A DNA stretch of 64,000 nucleotides, taken from positions 496,001-560,000 of the forward strand of contig JAKVOB010000001.1 of assembly GCA_022483015.1 (NCBI GenBank), written 5' to 3'. This DNA is from Atopobiaceae bacterium. Lineage in GTDB: Bacteria > Actinomycetota > Coriobacteriia > Coriobacteriales > Atopobiaceae. Positions 38,515 to 46,737 of this stretch are shown here, one piece after another (the stretch's first letter is position 1; every line of letters starts with the position of its first letter). A program made the position numbers and the translations under genes. The notes below the pieces were generated by a model, which ran no database searches, had not been told where the DNA came from, and worked only from the letters and a program-made list of their open reading frames with translations.

Positions 38515-39435
38515 ATGACCGAGCAGGGGTGCCAGCCGGAGCGTCGGTTTGATATCGTGACCGATGCGGCGAGCGACCTGTCGCTCGCCTACCTCGCCGC
38601 GCATGACGTGGCCGTGGTCCCCATGCGCATCCGATTGGGCGGTCAGGACCTTGCCGACGACGCCGACCTGTTCCCTGCCGAGTTCTATGAGCGGGTCGCA
38701 TCCGGGAAGGTGCAACCCACGACCTCCCAGCCGTCCCCTGCCGACGTCTCGCGCGTCTATGACAAGGTGATCGCACGGGGCGCGAAGGCCATTCTGAGCG
38801 TGCATGTGTCGGGTGGGCTCTCCGAGACCGTCTCGTCGGCCACCACTGCAGCCCGCGATGCCAACAAGCGGGTCCCGTGCCGCGTGTTCGACACGGCGAC
38901 CGCGAGCGCGGCCGAGGGCCTCGTGGTCCGGGCGGTCGTCATGGAGCGCGACCGCGGTGCGTCCCTCGAGGAGGCCCTCGAACGTGCCGACGAGGTCGCC
39001 AGTCATGCCTCGCTCTACTTCGTGGCGCCATCCACCAGCATGTATGCGGCTGGTCGTGGTTTTGGTCTGCTGGCGCGCCTCTCGGGGTCGCTTCCGATGC
39101 TCCATGTCTCGAAGGAAGGCACGGTCGTCCGGGATGCCCTGTCGCCCGACCTCACCGACCTTACCGGGCGCATCGCCCGCATCATGAGCAAGACGGCGGC
39201 CCAGGAGGGCCCCCTCATGTATGTCGAGGTCGCGGCTGGCATCCCACATCTGTTGGAGCATCTCGAGAAGCCCCTCGACACCAACGAGTTCGAGAGCCGA
39301 TGCGTGGCGGTCGAGACGGCGAGCCCCTCCGTGGCGACGCATGCTGGCATAGGGGCCGTCGGCATCGCCTTCGCGCCCGTCCGCCACCTACCTGTCCCGA
39401 ACGACGCCGCATCCAAGGGAGAGACCCATGTCTAG
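38515..39435 (+). CDS. DegV family fatty-acid-binding protein (first of pair)
   Basis: 306 residues. The DegV fold is shown by FDIVTDAASDLSLAYLAAHD, TTSQPSPADVSRVY, ILSVHVSGGLSETVSSA and RVFDTATASAAEGLV. DegV/FakB proteins bind a fatty acid and present it to the kinase FakA; no fakA is in this window. The ATG lies two bases after the purA stop, and the end overlaps the second degV by 8 bases. Confidence 0.9.
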   Translation: MTEQGCQPERRFDIVTDAASDLSLAYLAAHDVAVVPMRIRLGGQDLADDADLFPAEFYERVASGKVQPTTSQPSPADVSRVYDKVIARGAKAILSVHVSGGLSETVSSATTAARDANKRVPCRVFDTATASAAEGLVVRAVVMERDRGASLEEALERADEVASHASLYFVAPSTSMYAAGRGFGLLARLSGSLPMLHVSKEGTVVRDALSPDLTDLTGRIARIMSKTAAQEGPLMYVEVAAGIPHLLEHLEKPLDTNEFESRCVAVETASPSVATHAGIGAVGIAFAPVRHLPVPNDAASKGETHV

Positions 39436-40351
39436 TCCCCACGACTTCGAGATCGTCACCGACAGCACCTGTGACATACCCCTTGCCGAGCTCGACGGGA
39501 TGGGGGTGGCGATGGTGCCGCTCACCGTCTTCGTCGGTGAGCGCGCGCTTCTCGACGAGGTCGAGGTCAAGCCCGAGGAGTTCTACGACCTCATGGCGGC
39601 CTCCCCCGAACTGCCGCACAGCTCGCAGCCGTCCCCCGACATGTTCGGGAAGGCGTATGCAGACCTGGAGGCCTCGGGCGCCAGGCGCATCCTCGTCCTC
39701 ACCATCTCGCAGGCCCTCTCGGGGACCTATAACTCGGCGAGCCTTGCCGCCGAGGGCTCCTCTGCCGATGTCAGGGTCGTGGACACCCATCTGGCCTCGA
39801 TGGGGCACGGCATGGCGCTCAAGGAGGCCGTCAGGATGCGTGATGCCGGTGAGTCGCTCGAGGCGACGATCGACCACGTGAGGTCCTTCTCGGCGGGACT
39901 CTCGTCGCTGTTCGTCCCCGACACCCTCGACAACCTGGTGAAGAACGGTCGCTGCACCAAGCTGGCCGGCTTTGCGACCTCGCTCTTCGACATCAAGGTC
40001 AACCTGACGCTCGACGATGCCGGTGCCATCATCCCCATCCACAAGGCCCGTGGCGCCCGAGGGGCCTACCAGTGGATAGCCCACCGTCTGGTGAGGCTGA
40101 TGGGGGAGGGCGCCCATGTGGTCGTCACCTTCATCCAGGTGAGGAACAGGGCGGGTGCCGACCAGCTCCTCGGGGCCATGCGATCGGCCGGCCTCGAGGT
40201 CGACGTGCAGGGGACCTATGACTGTGACCCGGTCATCGCGACGCACACCGGTGTCGGTCTGGTGTCGGTGGGGGTCGTGGCCGCGGACGCGGTCTATCAT
40301 GCGAACGTGAAGGAAGATGCCGGCGAGACCTCGCCGGCCGGAGGGGAGTGA
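39428..40351 (+). CDS. DegV family fatty-acid-binding protein (second of pair)
   Basis: 307 residues with the same fold: FEIVTDSTCDIPLAELDGMG, SQPSPDMFGKAYADL, ILVLTISQALSGTYNSA, VVDTHLASMGHG, and a more conserved C-terminal half (LVKNGRCTKLAG). It is closer to canonical DegV than its neighbour. GGGAGAG precedes the ATG, which overlaps the upstream gene. Confidence 0.92.
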   Translation: MSSPHDFEIVTDSTCDIPLAELDGMGVAMVPLTVFVGERALLDEVEVKPEEFYDLMAASPELPHSSQPSPDMFGKAYADLEASGARRILVLTISQALSGTYNSASLAAEGSSADVRVVDTHLASMGHGMALKEAVRMRDAGESLEATIDHVRSFSAGLSSLFVPDTLDNLVKNGRCTKLAGFATSLFDIKVNLTLDDAGAIIPIHKARGARGAYQWIAHRLVRLMGEGAHVVVTFIQVRNRAGADQLLGAMRSAGLEVDVQGTYDCDPVIATHTGVGLVSVGVVAADAVYHANVKEDAGETSPAGGE

Positions 40352-40353
40352 CC

Positions 40354-41655
40354 ATGTCAGACAGCGTCATCGACATCCTCGTGCTCGGAGCTGGCGGCCG
40401 CGAGCATGCCCTGCTCAAGAAGCTCGCCGAGAGCCCTCGTGCTGGCAGGCTCTGGGTCGCGCCCGGAAACGGAGGGATGCTCTCCATGGCGGAGGCGGCT
40501 CCCGTCGACCAGGACGACCCTGCTGCCGTGGCGGACTTCGCCACGCGCGAGCACATCGGCCTCGTGGTGATCGGTCCCGAGGTGCCCCTCGTCGACGGCG
40601 TCGGCGACGCGGTGCGCGCGGCGGGGATCCCGGTCTTCGGACCCAACGCCGACGCGGCTCAGATGGAGGGCTCGAAGGTCTTCGCCAAGCAGGTCATGGA
40701 GGCGGCTGGCGTCCCCACCGCGCGCTATCGCTCCTTCACCGAGGAGAGCCCGGCCGCAGACTATGTTCGCGAGCTGGGGTGTGCCTGCGTCGTCAAGGCC
40801 GACGGGCTGGCTGCCGGCAAGGGCGTGATCGTGGCGGCAAACACCGACGAGGCCTTGGCCGGGGTCCACGAGTGCTTCTCGGGACAGTTCGGCGCGGCTG
40901 GCTCGACCGTCGTGGTCGAGGAGTTCCTCAAGGGTCCTGAGGTGAGCCTCCTGGCCCTCACCGACGGCACGACGCTCGTACCCCTCGCGAGCTCGCAGGA
41001 CCATAAGCGTGCCCTCGAGGGGGACCGAGGACCCAACACGGGCGGCATGGGCGTCTATTCGCCCGTCCCCTTCGTGACGGACGCCGAGCTTGCCGAGATG
41101 ACGAACATCGAGGAGCGTGTCCTGGCCGAGCTCACCCATGAGGGCATCCGCTACTCGGGGTGCCTCTACGGCGGCTTCATGCTCACCAAGGACGGTCCCA
41201 AGGTCCTCGAGTTCAACGCCCGCTTCGGCGACCCCGAGACCCAGGTCGTGCTGCCGCGCATGCGCGGGGACCTGGTCGAGGCCTTCCTCGCCTGCGATGC
41301 CGGCACGCTCGACGCTGCCGACATCTCATGGGCAGACGACTGGGCGGTCTCCGTGGTGCTCACGAGCGCGGGCTATCCCGGTCCCTACGAGAAGGGCAAG
41401 CCCATCAAGGGCATAACGGATGCCGAGAGGAACCCCGGCGTGACCGTGTACCACGCGGGCACCGCGCTTGCGGCTGATGGCACGCTTGTGACGGCTGGGG
41501 GACGCGTGCTCGATGTCACCTGCGTCGCTGACACGTTCGAGGCCGCTCGCGACGGGGCCTATGCCGCCTGCGACCTCATTGACTTCGAGGGCAAGACGCT
41601 TCGTCGTGACATCGGGCTCCGCGCCCTGCGCGGACGCGACGCCTGGGAGGTGTAG
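40354..41655 (+). CDS. purD: Phosphoribosylamine-glycine ligase
   Basis: 433 residues, ATP-grasp ligase making GAR. Motifs: VLGAGGREHALLKKL, PGNGGM, GPEVPLVDG, KADGLAAGKGVIVA, DHKRALEGDRGPNTGGMG and FNARFGDPETQVVLPRM. Its ATG is two bases past the degV stop with GGAGGGGAG upstream, so it belongs to the purA-degV-degV operon. Confidence 0.97.
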   Translation: MSDSVIDILVLGAGGREHALLKKLAESPRAGRLWVAPGNGGMLSMAEAAPVDQDDPAAVADFATREHIGLVVIGPEVPLVDGVGDAVRAAGIPVFGPNADAAQMEGSKVFAKQVMEAAGVPTARYRSFTEESPAADYVRELGCACVVKADGLAAGKGVIVAANTDEALAGVHECFSGQFGAAGSTVVVEEFLKGPEVSLLALTDGTTLVPLASSQDHKRALEGDRGPNTGGMGVYSPVPFVTDAELAEMTNIEERVLAELTHEGIRYSGCLYGGFMLTKDGPKVLEFNARFGDPETQVVLPRMRGDLVEAFLACDAGTLDAADISWADDWAVSVVLTSAGYPGPYEKGKPIKGITDAERNPGVTVYHAGTALAADGTLVTAGGRVLDVTCVADTFEAARDGAYAACDLIDFEGKTLRRDIGLRALRGRDAWEV

Positions 41656-41657
41656 GC

Positions 41658-42434
41658 ATGACGGCACCACGGAAGGTCGGTTCCGAGCACGACTCCCTTG
41701 TGGTCCCTGGCGATGCCGACGCCCTGGGGAAGGCCCGTGACGCGGCCCTCGACGGCATCAGGGAGCAGGCCGAGGCCTTCACGTTCGATGGCGACCGCTC
41801 GTCCCAGGACCACGCCTCGGGCATGCCCGAGCGTCGTCGGCTCGTGCTGGGTGACGACGACCCGCGCGACGATGCGCTGGCCGAGCACGTGCTCGACGAG
41901 CAGGCCGCCTGGAAGGGCCGCATCTTCACGGTCGACAGGCTCGACGTGGCGCTTCCCGATGGCCGGAAGGCCGTGCGAGACGTCGTCCGGCACTGTGGTG
42001 CCGTCGCCATCGTGGCACTGACGGAGGACGGTCGCATCTGCCTGGTCCGTCAGTACCGCACGGCCCTCGGTCGCGTGACGGTCGAGATTCCGGCTGGCAA
42101 GCTCGACCCGGGCGAGGACCCGCTCGACTGTGCCCACCGCGAGCTTGCGGAGGAGACGGGCCTCCGGGCGGGGAAGATGGCCTTCCTCACCACGATCGCG
42201 AGCTCGGCGGGCTTCTCGGACGAGCTCATCCATCTCTACATGGCGACCGAGCTCACGCAGGACGAGTCGAGCCCTGACGCCGACGAGTTCATCAACGTCG
42301 ACCTCGTCGACCTTCCTGAGCTCATCGATGCCGTCCTCGACGGTCGCATCGAGGATGCCAAGACCGTGGTCGGCGCGCTCGTCTGCGATGCCGTGGCGCA
42401 TCGCCTGAGTCCGGAGGACCCCTCGCAAGGCTAG
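41658..42434 (+). CDS. Nudix hydrolase, ADP-ribose pyrophosphatase type
   Basis: 258 residues. The Nudix box GX5EX7REUXEEXGU appears as GEDPLDCAHRELAEETGL within GKLDPGED, near residues 150-175. RICLVRQYRTALGRVTVEIP upstream of the box is typical of ADP-ribose pyrophosphatases. An N-terminal extension of about 80 polar residues precedes the domain. The ATG follows the purD stop by two bases, suggesting co-transcription. Confidence 0.88.
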   Translation: MTAPRKVGSEHDSLVVPGDADALGKARDAALDGIREQAEAFTFDGDRSSQDHASGMPERRRLVLGDDDPRDDALAEHVLDEQAAWKGRIFTVDRLDVALPDGRKAVRDVVRHCGAVAIVALTEDGRICLVRQYRTALGRVTVEIPAGKLDPGEDPLDCAHRELAEETGLRAGKMAFLTTIASSAGFSDELIHLYMATELTQDESSPDADEFINVDLVDLPELIDAVLDGRIEDAKTVVGALVCDAVAHRLSPEDPSQG

Positions 42435-42489
42435 GGCGAAGGGACCGTGAAGGTAGGCGTGCGAGCCCTCTGCCGAGGTGCCTCGCGCG

Positions 42490-42495
42490 TATAAT
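42490..42495 (+). promoter_or_regulatory. -10 element TATAAT before the 42552 gene
   Basis: A perfect TATAAT lies 57 bases before the ATG of the downstream membrane protein gene. Confidence 0.5.
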
Positions 42496-42551
42496 CCACT
42501 TGTTTGGTCGATGAGGCCGGCCCTTCGGGGCCGTGCGCGACGGGAGACGTG

Positions 42552-43442
42552 ATGGCAAAGAAGCAGAAGGCCCTCGCGCCTGACTCCGAGCAGGTCGAGG
42601 AGCTCTTTGGCGAGGTAGACGAGTCGGGGCATAGTAACGCCTCGAATGCCGCCAAGCAGCATCGCCATCGCAAGGAGAAGGGCAACGGCATCGACGTCGA
42701 CCCGCTGTCCGAGGACGACCCGTCCGGTTCCAACGTGGGCAAGATCATCGCTCGCACCGCCGTGATCTTCGTGGTGCTCGTCCTCGCAGTGGTGGTGCTC
42801 GCACAGGTGTCGTGCGGCGTCGCCCGTCGTGCCAACACCGCCGACCTCTCGAGCGACGTCAGCGTGCGCACCGTGACGTCGGCGCTCAAGGGGGGCGTCG
42901 AGTGGGGCAATGGCTTCACCCAGTTCCCCGAGGACTTCTCCGTGCAGGAAGCCGACGAGAACACCGGCCGTATCGAGGTCTCGGTTGTCGACACCTCCTC
43001 CAAGGATGAGATGGAGTGCCTCTCGGGCTCCCAGATCCAGGCGACGGCGTTCGCCGTGAACGCCCTGCTCAACCCTAATATCGATACGGTCGTCTATCAC
43101 GTCAGCGTTCACGTGGACGACGACGGCGACATCGAGCAGTCGCAGGCCTTCGGGTTCCTCAAGCCCACCGGGCGCACCAAGACCTTCATGACCTTCGTGT
43201 GGACCAAGACGACCACGACCAACAACGCGTTCAACCTCAACTGCAACATCACCGGGATGGACTCGACCACAGCCGCGAACCTCAAGGACAAGGTCACGTC
43301 GTTCACAGACAACCCGCTCCTCTCGGCATTCGGCTCGTCCACCACGTCGTCTGCCACGACCGTGTCGGTCACGACCGACGATGCCACGACCGCGGACACG
43401 GCGGCCTCTGCCGACGCGTCGGCGACGGCAAGCGCTTCCTGA
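42552..43442 (+). CDS. Single-pass membrane protein of unknown function
   Basis: 296 residues. A charged N-terminus of about 60 residues is followed by a membrane segment (about 64-84, TAVIFVVLVLAVVVLAQV) and a predicted external domain with ECLSGSQIQATAFAVNALLN and SVHVDDDGDIEQ. The C-terminus is Ser/Thr/Ala-rich and low complexity. No family is recognised and no LPxTG sorting signal is present. A terminator follows. Confidence 0.7.
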   Translation: MAKKQKALAPDSEQVEELFGEVDESGHSNASNAAKQHRHRKEKGNGIDVDPLSEDDPSGSNVGKIIARTAVIFVVLVLAVVVLAQVSCGVARRANTADLSSDVSVRTVTSALKGGVEWGNGFTQFPEDFSVQEADENTGRIEVSVVDTSSKDEMECLSGSQIQATAFAVNALLNPNIDTVVYHVSVHVDDDGDIEQSQAFGFLKPTGRTKTFMTFVWTKTTTTNNAFNLNCNITGMDSTTAANLKDKVTSFTDNPLLSAFGSSTTSSATTVSVTTDDATTADTAASADASATASAS

Positions 43443-43506
43443 TCCCAAGGTCCGCGATGCAAGGCTGGCGTTCGGCCGTCACCATGCGCCTCATCGCATA
43501 TGGGCA

Positions 43507-43540
43507 AGAAGGACGGCCGGCGTACACCGGCCGTCCTTCT
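43507..43540 (+). terminator. Intrinsic terminator after the 42552 gene
   Basis: AGAAGGACGGCCGG (43507-43520) and its complement (43527-43540) form a perfect 14-bp stem with a 6-base loop, followed by CGATTCTCTT. As a near-symmetric hairpin it may also serve the convergent kinase gene. Confidence 0.85.
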
Positions 43541-43695
43541 CGATTCTCTTGCCTTCCTGTGACCACGGGGCGCCTCGGCCGCGAGCGCGCTGATGCCGGC
43601 GACCTCCGGCGCTGCCGCCCTGACGGGTGTGTGGTCGCCTTCGCGTCATCGGTTCCCCTCGGCAGGGACGGACGTCCCACATGCCATCTCGGTCG

Positions 43696-44598
43696 TCAGC
43701 GAAGCAGGTCGGTGACGTCGCCGAGGACGGACTCGAAGCTCACGCCGCGCACTTCGTAGTCAGGCTGCTCGCGCGTGACCTTCATGGCGTCGATGACGAG
43801 GCGGCCGGCGAACTCGGTGGCGTCCTGGATGCTCCTGCCTGCCATGATGGCGGCGAGGAGTCCGGAGCAGTAGAGGTCGCCGGTGCCGTGGAGCATGTAG
43901 GGCAGGACGTCCTCGTCGATCTCGACGATGCCGGTGCCGTTGACGCCATAGCCGTTGTCAAGGGCCTCGGTGCAGGCGAGGTAGTTCCGTATCTTGCCGT
44001 CACCGCGGACGATGCCCTTGAGGACGACGTTCTTGGCACCCATGCCCAGGAGCTTGTCGATCATGGTGTGGATGTAGGCGTTGTCGACGTCCTGGCCGGC
44101 GTAGTCGGTTCCCGTGAGAATCGAGGCCTCGGTGAGGTTGGGGGTGAGCACGTCGGCACCGTCGACCAGCTCGCTCATGGCCTGGCAGAGCTCGGGGGTG
44201 TAGGTGGGATACATCTGGCCGGCATCGCCCATGACGGGGTCGACCACGCGGAGCGCCTTGGGATGCTCGCGGTAGAGACGCGTGATGCAGGCGACCTGGT
44301 CAGCGGCACCGAGGAAGCCGGAGTAGATGGCGTCGAGCTCGATACCCTCCTTCACCCAGGCGTCGAGGTAGTCGGACAGCATGGACGTGGTGTCGTGCAT
44401 GTAGAACTCAGGGAACTTGGTGTGTGCCGAGAAGAGGGACGTGGGCACGGGGCAGACGTCGCATCCTGCTGCCGAGAGCACGGGGATGGCGACGCCGAGC
44501 GAGCACTTCCCATAGCCGCACAGGTCATGAACCGCGGCGACGCGAGGAATGTACGAGCCATTTCGCTTGTAGAGGTAGAGGTTGCTTGCATGGGTCAT
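43696..44598 (-). CDS. Pyridoxamine/pyridoxal kinase-like PfkB-family kinase
   Basis: 300 residues. It fits the vitamin B6 kinase/ThiD-like group: RVAAVHDLCGYGKCSLGVA near the start, VVDPVMGDAGQMY, LTPNLTEASILTG and the anion-hole segment HGTGDLYCSGLLAAIMAG (usual GTGD motif). This would phosphorylate pyridoxal or pyridoxamine for PLP salvage; the exact substrate cannot be read. GGAGGGAA precedes the ATG at 44598. It is divergent from purE. Confidence 0.85.
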   Translation of the reverse strand: MTHASNLYLYKRNGSYIPRVAAVHDLCGYGKCSLGVAIPVLSAAGCDVCPVPTSLFSAHTKFPEFYMHDTTSMLSDYLDAWVKEGIELDAIYSGFLGAADQVACITRLYREHPKALRVVDPVMGDAGQMYPTYTPELCQAMSELVDGADVLTPNLTEASILTGTDYAGQDVDNAYIHTMIDKLLGMGAKNVVLKGIVRGDGKIRNYLACTEALDNGYGVNGTGIVEIDEDVLPYMLHGTGDLYCSGLLAAIMAGRSIQDATEFAGRLVIDAMKVTREQPDYEVRGVSFESVLGDVTDLLR

Positions 44599-44757
44599 TG
44601 GTGGTTCCCTCCGACGCGGACTGAAAGACCGGCGTGCGGCACATAGGATAGCCGTTATCGGCCGACCTCGCCTTCCCCACCTCCCTTGCCTGACCCGTTC
44701 AGGAGGGGTGCTGGCATCTAAGCCGCCCTGCCGGAACCCGCAAGCCCCGGGGCCGTC

Positions 44758-44763
44758 TATACT
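44758..44763 (+). promoter_or_regulatory. -10 element of purE
   Basis: TATACT lies 44 bases before the purE ATG. No purine riboswitch was recognised in the leader. Confidence 0.45.
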
Positions 44764-44807
44764 GGTGACCAGAGTCAATATGTGGGTCCATCACCAAGGG
44801 AGAAGCA

Positions 44808-45266
44808 ATGGCAGAGCCCGTCGTAGGCATCATCATGGGATCGAAGTCCGACATGCCGGCCATGGAGGCGTGCACGAAGGAGCTTGACGAGCTGGGCGTC
44901 CCCTATGAGCTCGTGGTCGCATCGGCGCACCGTGCCCCCGACAAGGTCCGTGAGTGGGCCTCCACCGCTGCCGATCGTGGCCTCAAGGTCATCATCGCCG
45001 CGGCGGGCAAGGCGGCGCACCTCGGCGGTGTCGTGGCGGCCTTCACGCCCCTGCCCATCGTGGGTGTGCCCATGAAGACGAGTGACCTCGGTGGGATGGA
45101 CTCGCTGCTCTCGATGGTGCAGATGCCCTCTGGCGTTCCGGTGGCCTGCGTGGCCATCGGCGGCGCCAAGAACGCGGCCATCTATGCCACGCAGATCATC
45201 GGCGCGACGGATCCCGAGTACCGCGAGAAGATCATCGAGCTCAAGCGCCAGATGGCAGAGGCCTAG
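44808..45266 (+). CDS. purE: N5-carboxyaminoimidazole ribonucleotide mutase
   Basis: 152 residues, class I PurE. GIIMGSKSDMPAMEACT, the SAHRAPDKVREW motif with the catalytic His and AAGKAAHLGGVVAA are present. GGGAGAAGC precedes the ATG. purK is not in the window. Confidence 0.96.
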   Translation: MAEPVVGIIMGSKSDMPAMEACTKELDELGVPYELVVASAHRAPDKVREWASTAADRGLKVIIAAAGKAAHLGGVVAAFTPLPIVGVPMKTSDLGGMDSLLSMVQMPSGVPVACVAIGGAKNAAIYATQIIGATDPEYREKIIELKRQMAEA

Positions 45267-45364
45267 CAGGCACCATTCCGGGTCGGGCGCGTCCGCGCGT
45301 CGGCCCAACCACACGAGACCACCTCGCCGGGCCCGTCCCGGCGACAAGGAGGGAGCATCGCAGG

Positions 45365-45814
45365 ATGCAGAAGGCAGAGCTGCTCGACCAGATCAAGGAG
45401 GCCATGAAGGCCCACGACAAGGTGCGCCTCTCCATCCTGCGCCAGGTCAACCAGGCCGTGAAGCAGATCGAGGTCGACGAACGCCGCGACGTCACCGAGG
45501 CCGACATCACGGCCGCGGTGAAGAAGCTGCAGAAGGTCACCGGCGAGGAGCTCGACGCCCTCCACAAGGCAGGCGACGATGCCCATGCCGATCGCATCGC
45601 GGAGCTCTCGAGCCAGGCCCAGATCCTCGACGGGCTCCTTCCGGCGCAGCTCGACGGTGCCATGCTCGAGACCGAGGTCGACCATGTGATCGATGAGCTC
45701 GGCCTTTCCGGCCGTCGTGACATGGGCCGTCTCATGGGTGAGCTCGCCACGCGTACGAACGGCAACTTCGACAAGCCGGCCGCCGCGGCCTATGCCGGCA
45801 AGAAGCTCGGCTAG
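45365..45814 (+). CDS. GatB/YqeY domain protein
   Basis: 149 residues with the YqeY pattern: LDQIKEAMKAHDKVRLSILR, DAEDITA-like TEADITAAVKKL, QILDGLLPAQLDGAMLETEV and the C-terminal MGRLMGELATRTNGNFDKPA. Members may act in tRNA-dependent amidation or have other roles; function is not settled. AAGGAGGGAG lies upstream of the ATG. Confidence 0.9.
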   Translation: MQKAELLDQIKEAMKAHDKVRLSILRQVNQAVKQIEVDERRDVTEADITAAVKKLQKVTGEELDALHKAGDDAHADRIAELSSQAQILDGLLPAQLDGAMLETEVDHVIDELGLSGRRDMGRLMGELATRTNGNFDKPAAAAYAGKKLG

Positions 45815-45823
45815 GAGACTCCC

Positions 45824-46723
45824 ATGGCCTCTCACCTCAAGAATGTGTCCCGGGCCCCCGATCCTGCGGGACCTACGTCCGTCCAGTCGCCGTTGCCGGC
45901 CTACGCCGATGCCTCATCGGCCGCCAGTCCGTCACCGAAGCCCGACAAGCCCAAGAGGTCGAAGTCCCGCATCATCTCGAACATACTCATCGCGCTCGGC
46001 ATCATCCTGCTCCTGGTGGCTGCCGGCATGTGGGGCTATGCACAGTGGCAGTACGGTCAGCAGGACCAGGAGAACGAGAAGCTTGCCGAGTATGCCACCG
46101 TCTCCGACGATGCCTCGACGGCCCCGGTCATCGACTGGGCCACGTTGAAGGCGACCTACCCGGACGTCGTCGGCTGGATCTACGTACCTGGCACCGTCAT
46201 CAACTATCCCGTGTTCCAATCGTCCGACAACGACCACTACCTCAACACCAACGCCGACGGCATCTACGGCGTGGGTGGCCAGATCTTCATGGACTATCAG
46301 AACACCGCTCCTGGCATGGTCGACCAGCAGACCATCATCTATGGGCACCACCTCAAGAACGGGTCGATGTTCAAGCAGGTCGCCGACATGGCCGACCAAG
46401 GCTTCTTCGATTCGATCACCACGGTCTGGTACTGCACGGAGGCCCAGAACTACGAGCTCGAGCCCCTGCTCGTCTACTACACCAATCCTGACGACCAGAA
46501 CGTGCGCAGGTTCTCGTTCACCTCGCAGGAGGAGTTCCGGACCTACCTCGATGGCCTGCTGGGATCCTCGGTGGCACATGTGGGATCGGCCGATTCCATC
46601 ATCGGGGGCGCCTCTCACGCCCTCACGCTCTCGACCTGCAACTACATCGATGGCTATGGGCGCACCATCCTGGTGTGCGTCCCGAAGTCAGAGGCGAACG
46701 CCGCGCTCAACGCGACGAGCTAG
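45824..46723 (+). CDS. srtB: Class B sortase
   Basis: 299 residues. A proline-rich cytoplasmic leader (1-45) is followed by a membrane anchor (about 50-72, SNILIALGIILLLVAAGMWG) and the extracellular sortase domain: VGWIYVPGTVINYPVFQS, TIIYGHHLKNGSMF with the catalytic His, LTLSTCNY with the catalytic Cys, and GYGRTILVC with the Arg. Class B sortases anchor surface proteins or pilins. No sorting-signal substrate or pilin gene lies nearby; it sits between yqeY and purF. Confidence 0.92.
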   Translation: MASHLKNVSRAPDPAGPTSVQSPLPAYADASSAASPSPKPDKPKRSKSRIISNILIALGIILLLVAAGMWGYAQWQYGQQDQENEKLAEYATVSDDASTAPVIDWATLKATYPDVVGWIYVPGTVINYPVFQSSDNDHYLNTNADGIYGVGGQIFMDYQNTAPGMVDQQTIIYGHHLKNGSMFKQVADMADQGFFDSITTVWYCTEAQNYELEPLLVYYTNPDDQNVRRFSFTSQEEFRTYLDGLLGSSVAHVGSADSIIGGASHALTLSTCNYIDGYGRTILVCVPKSEANAALNATS

Positions 46724-46737
46724 GAGGACCTCACAGC

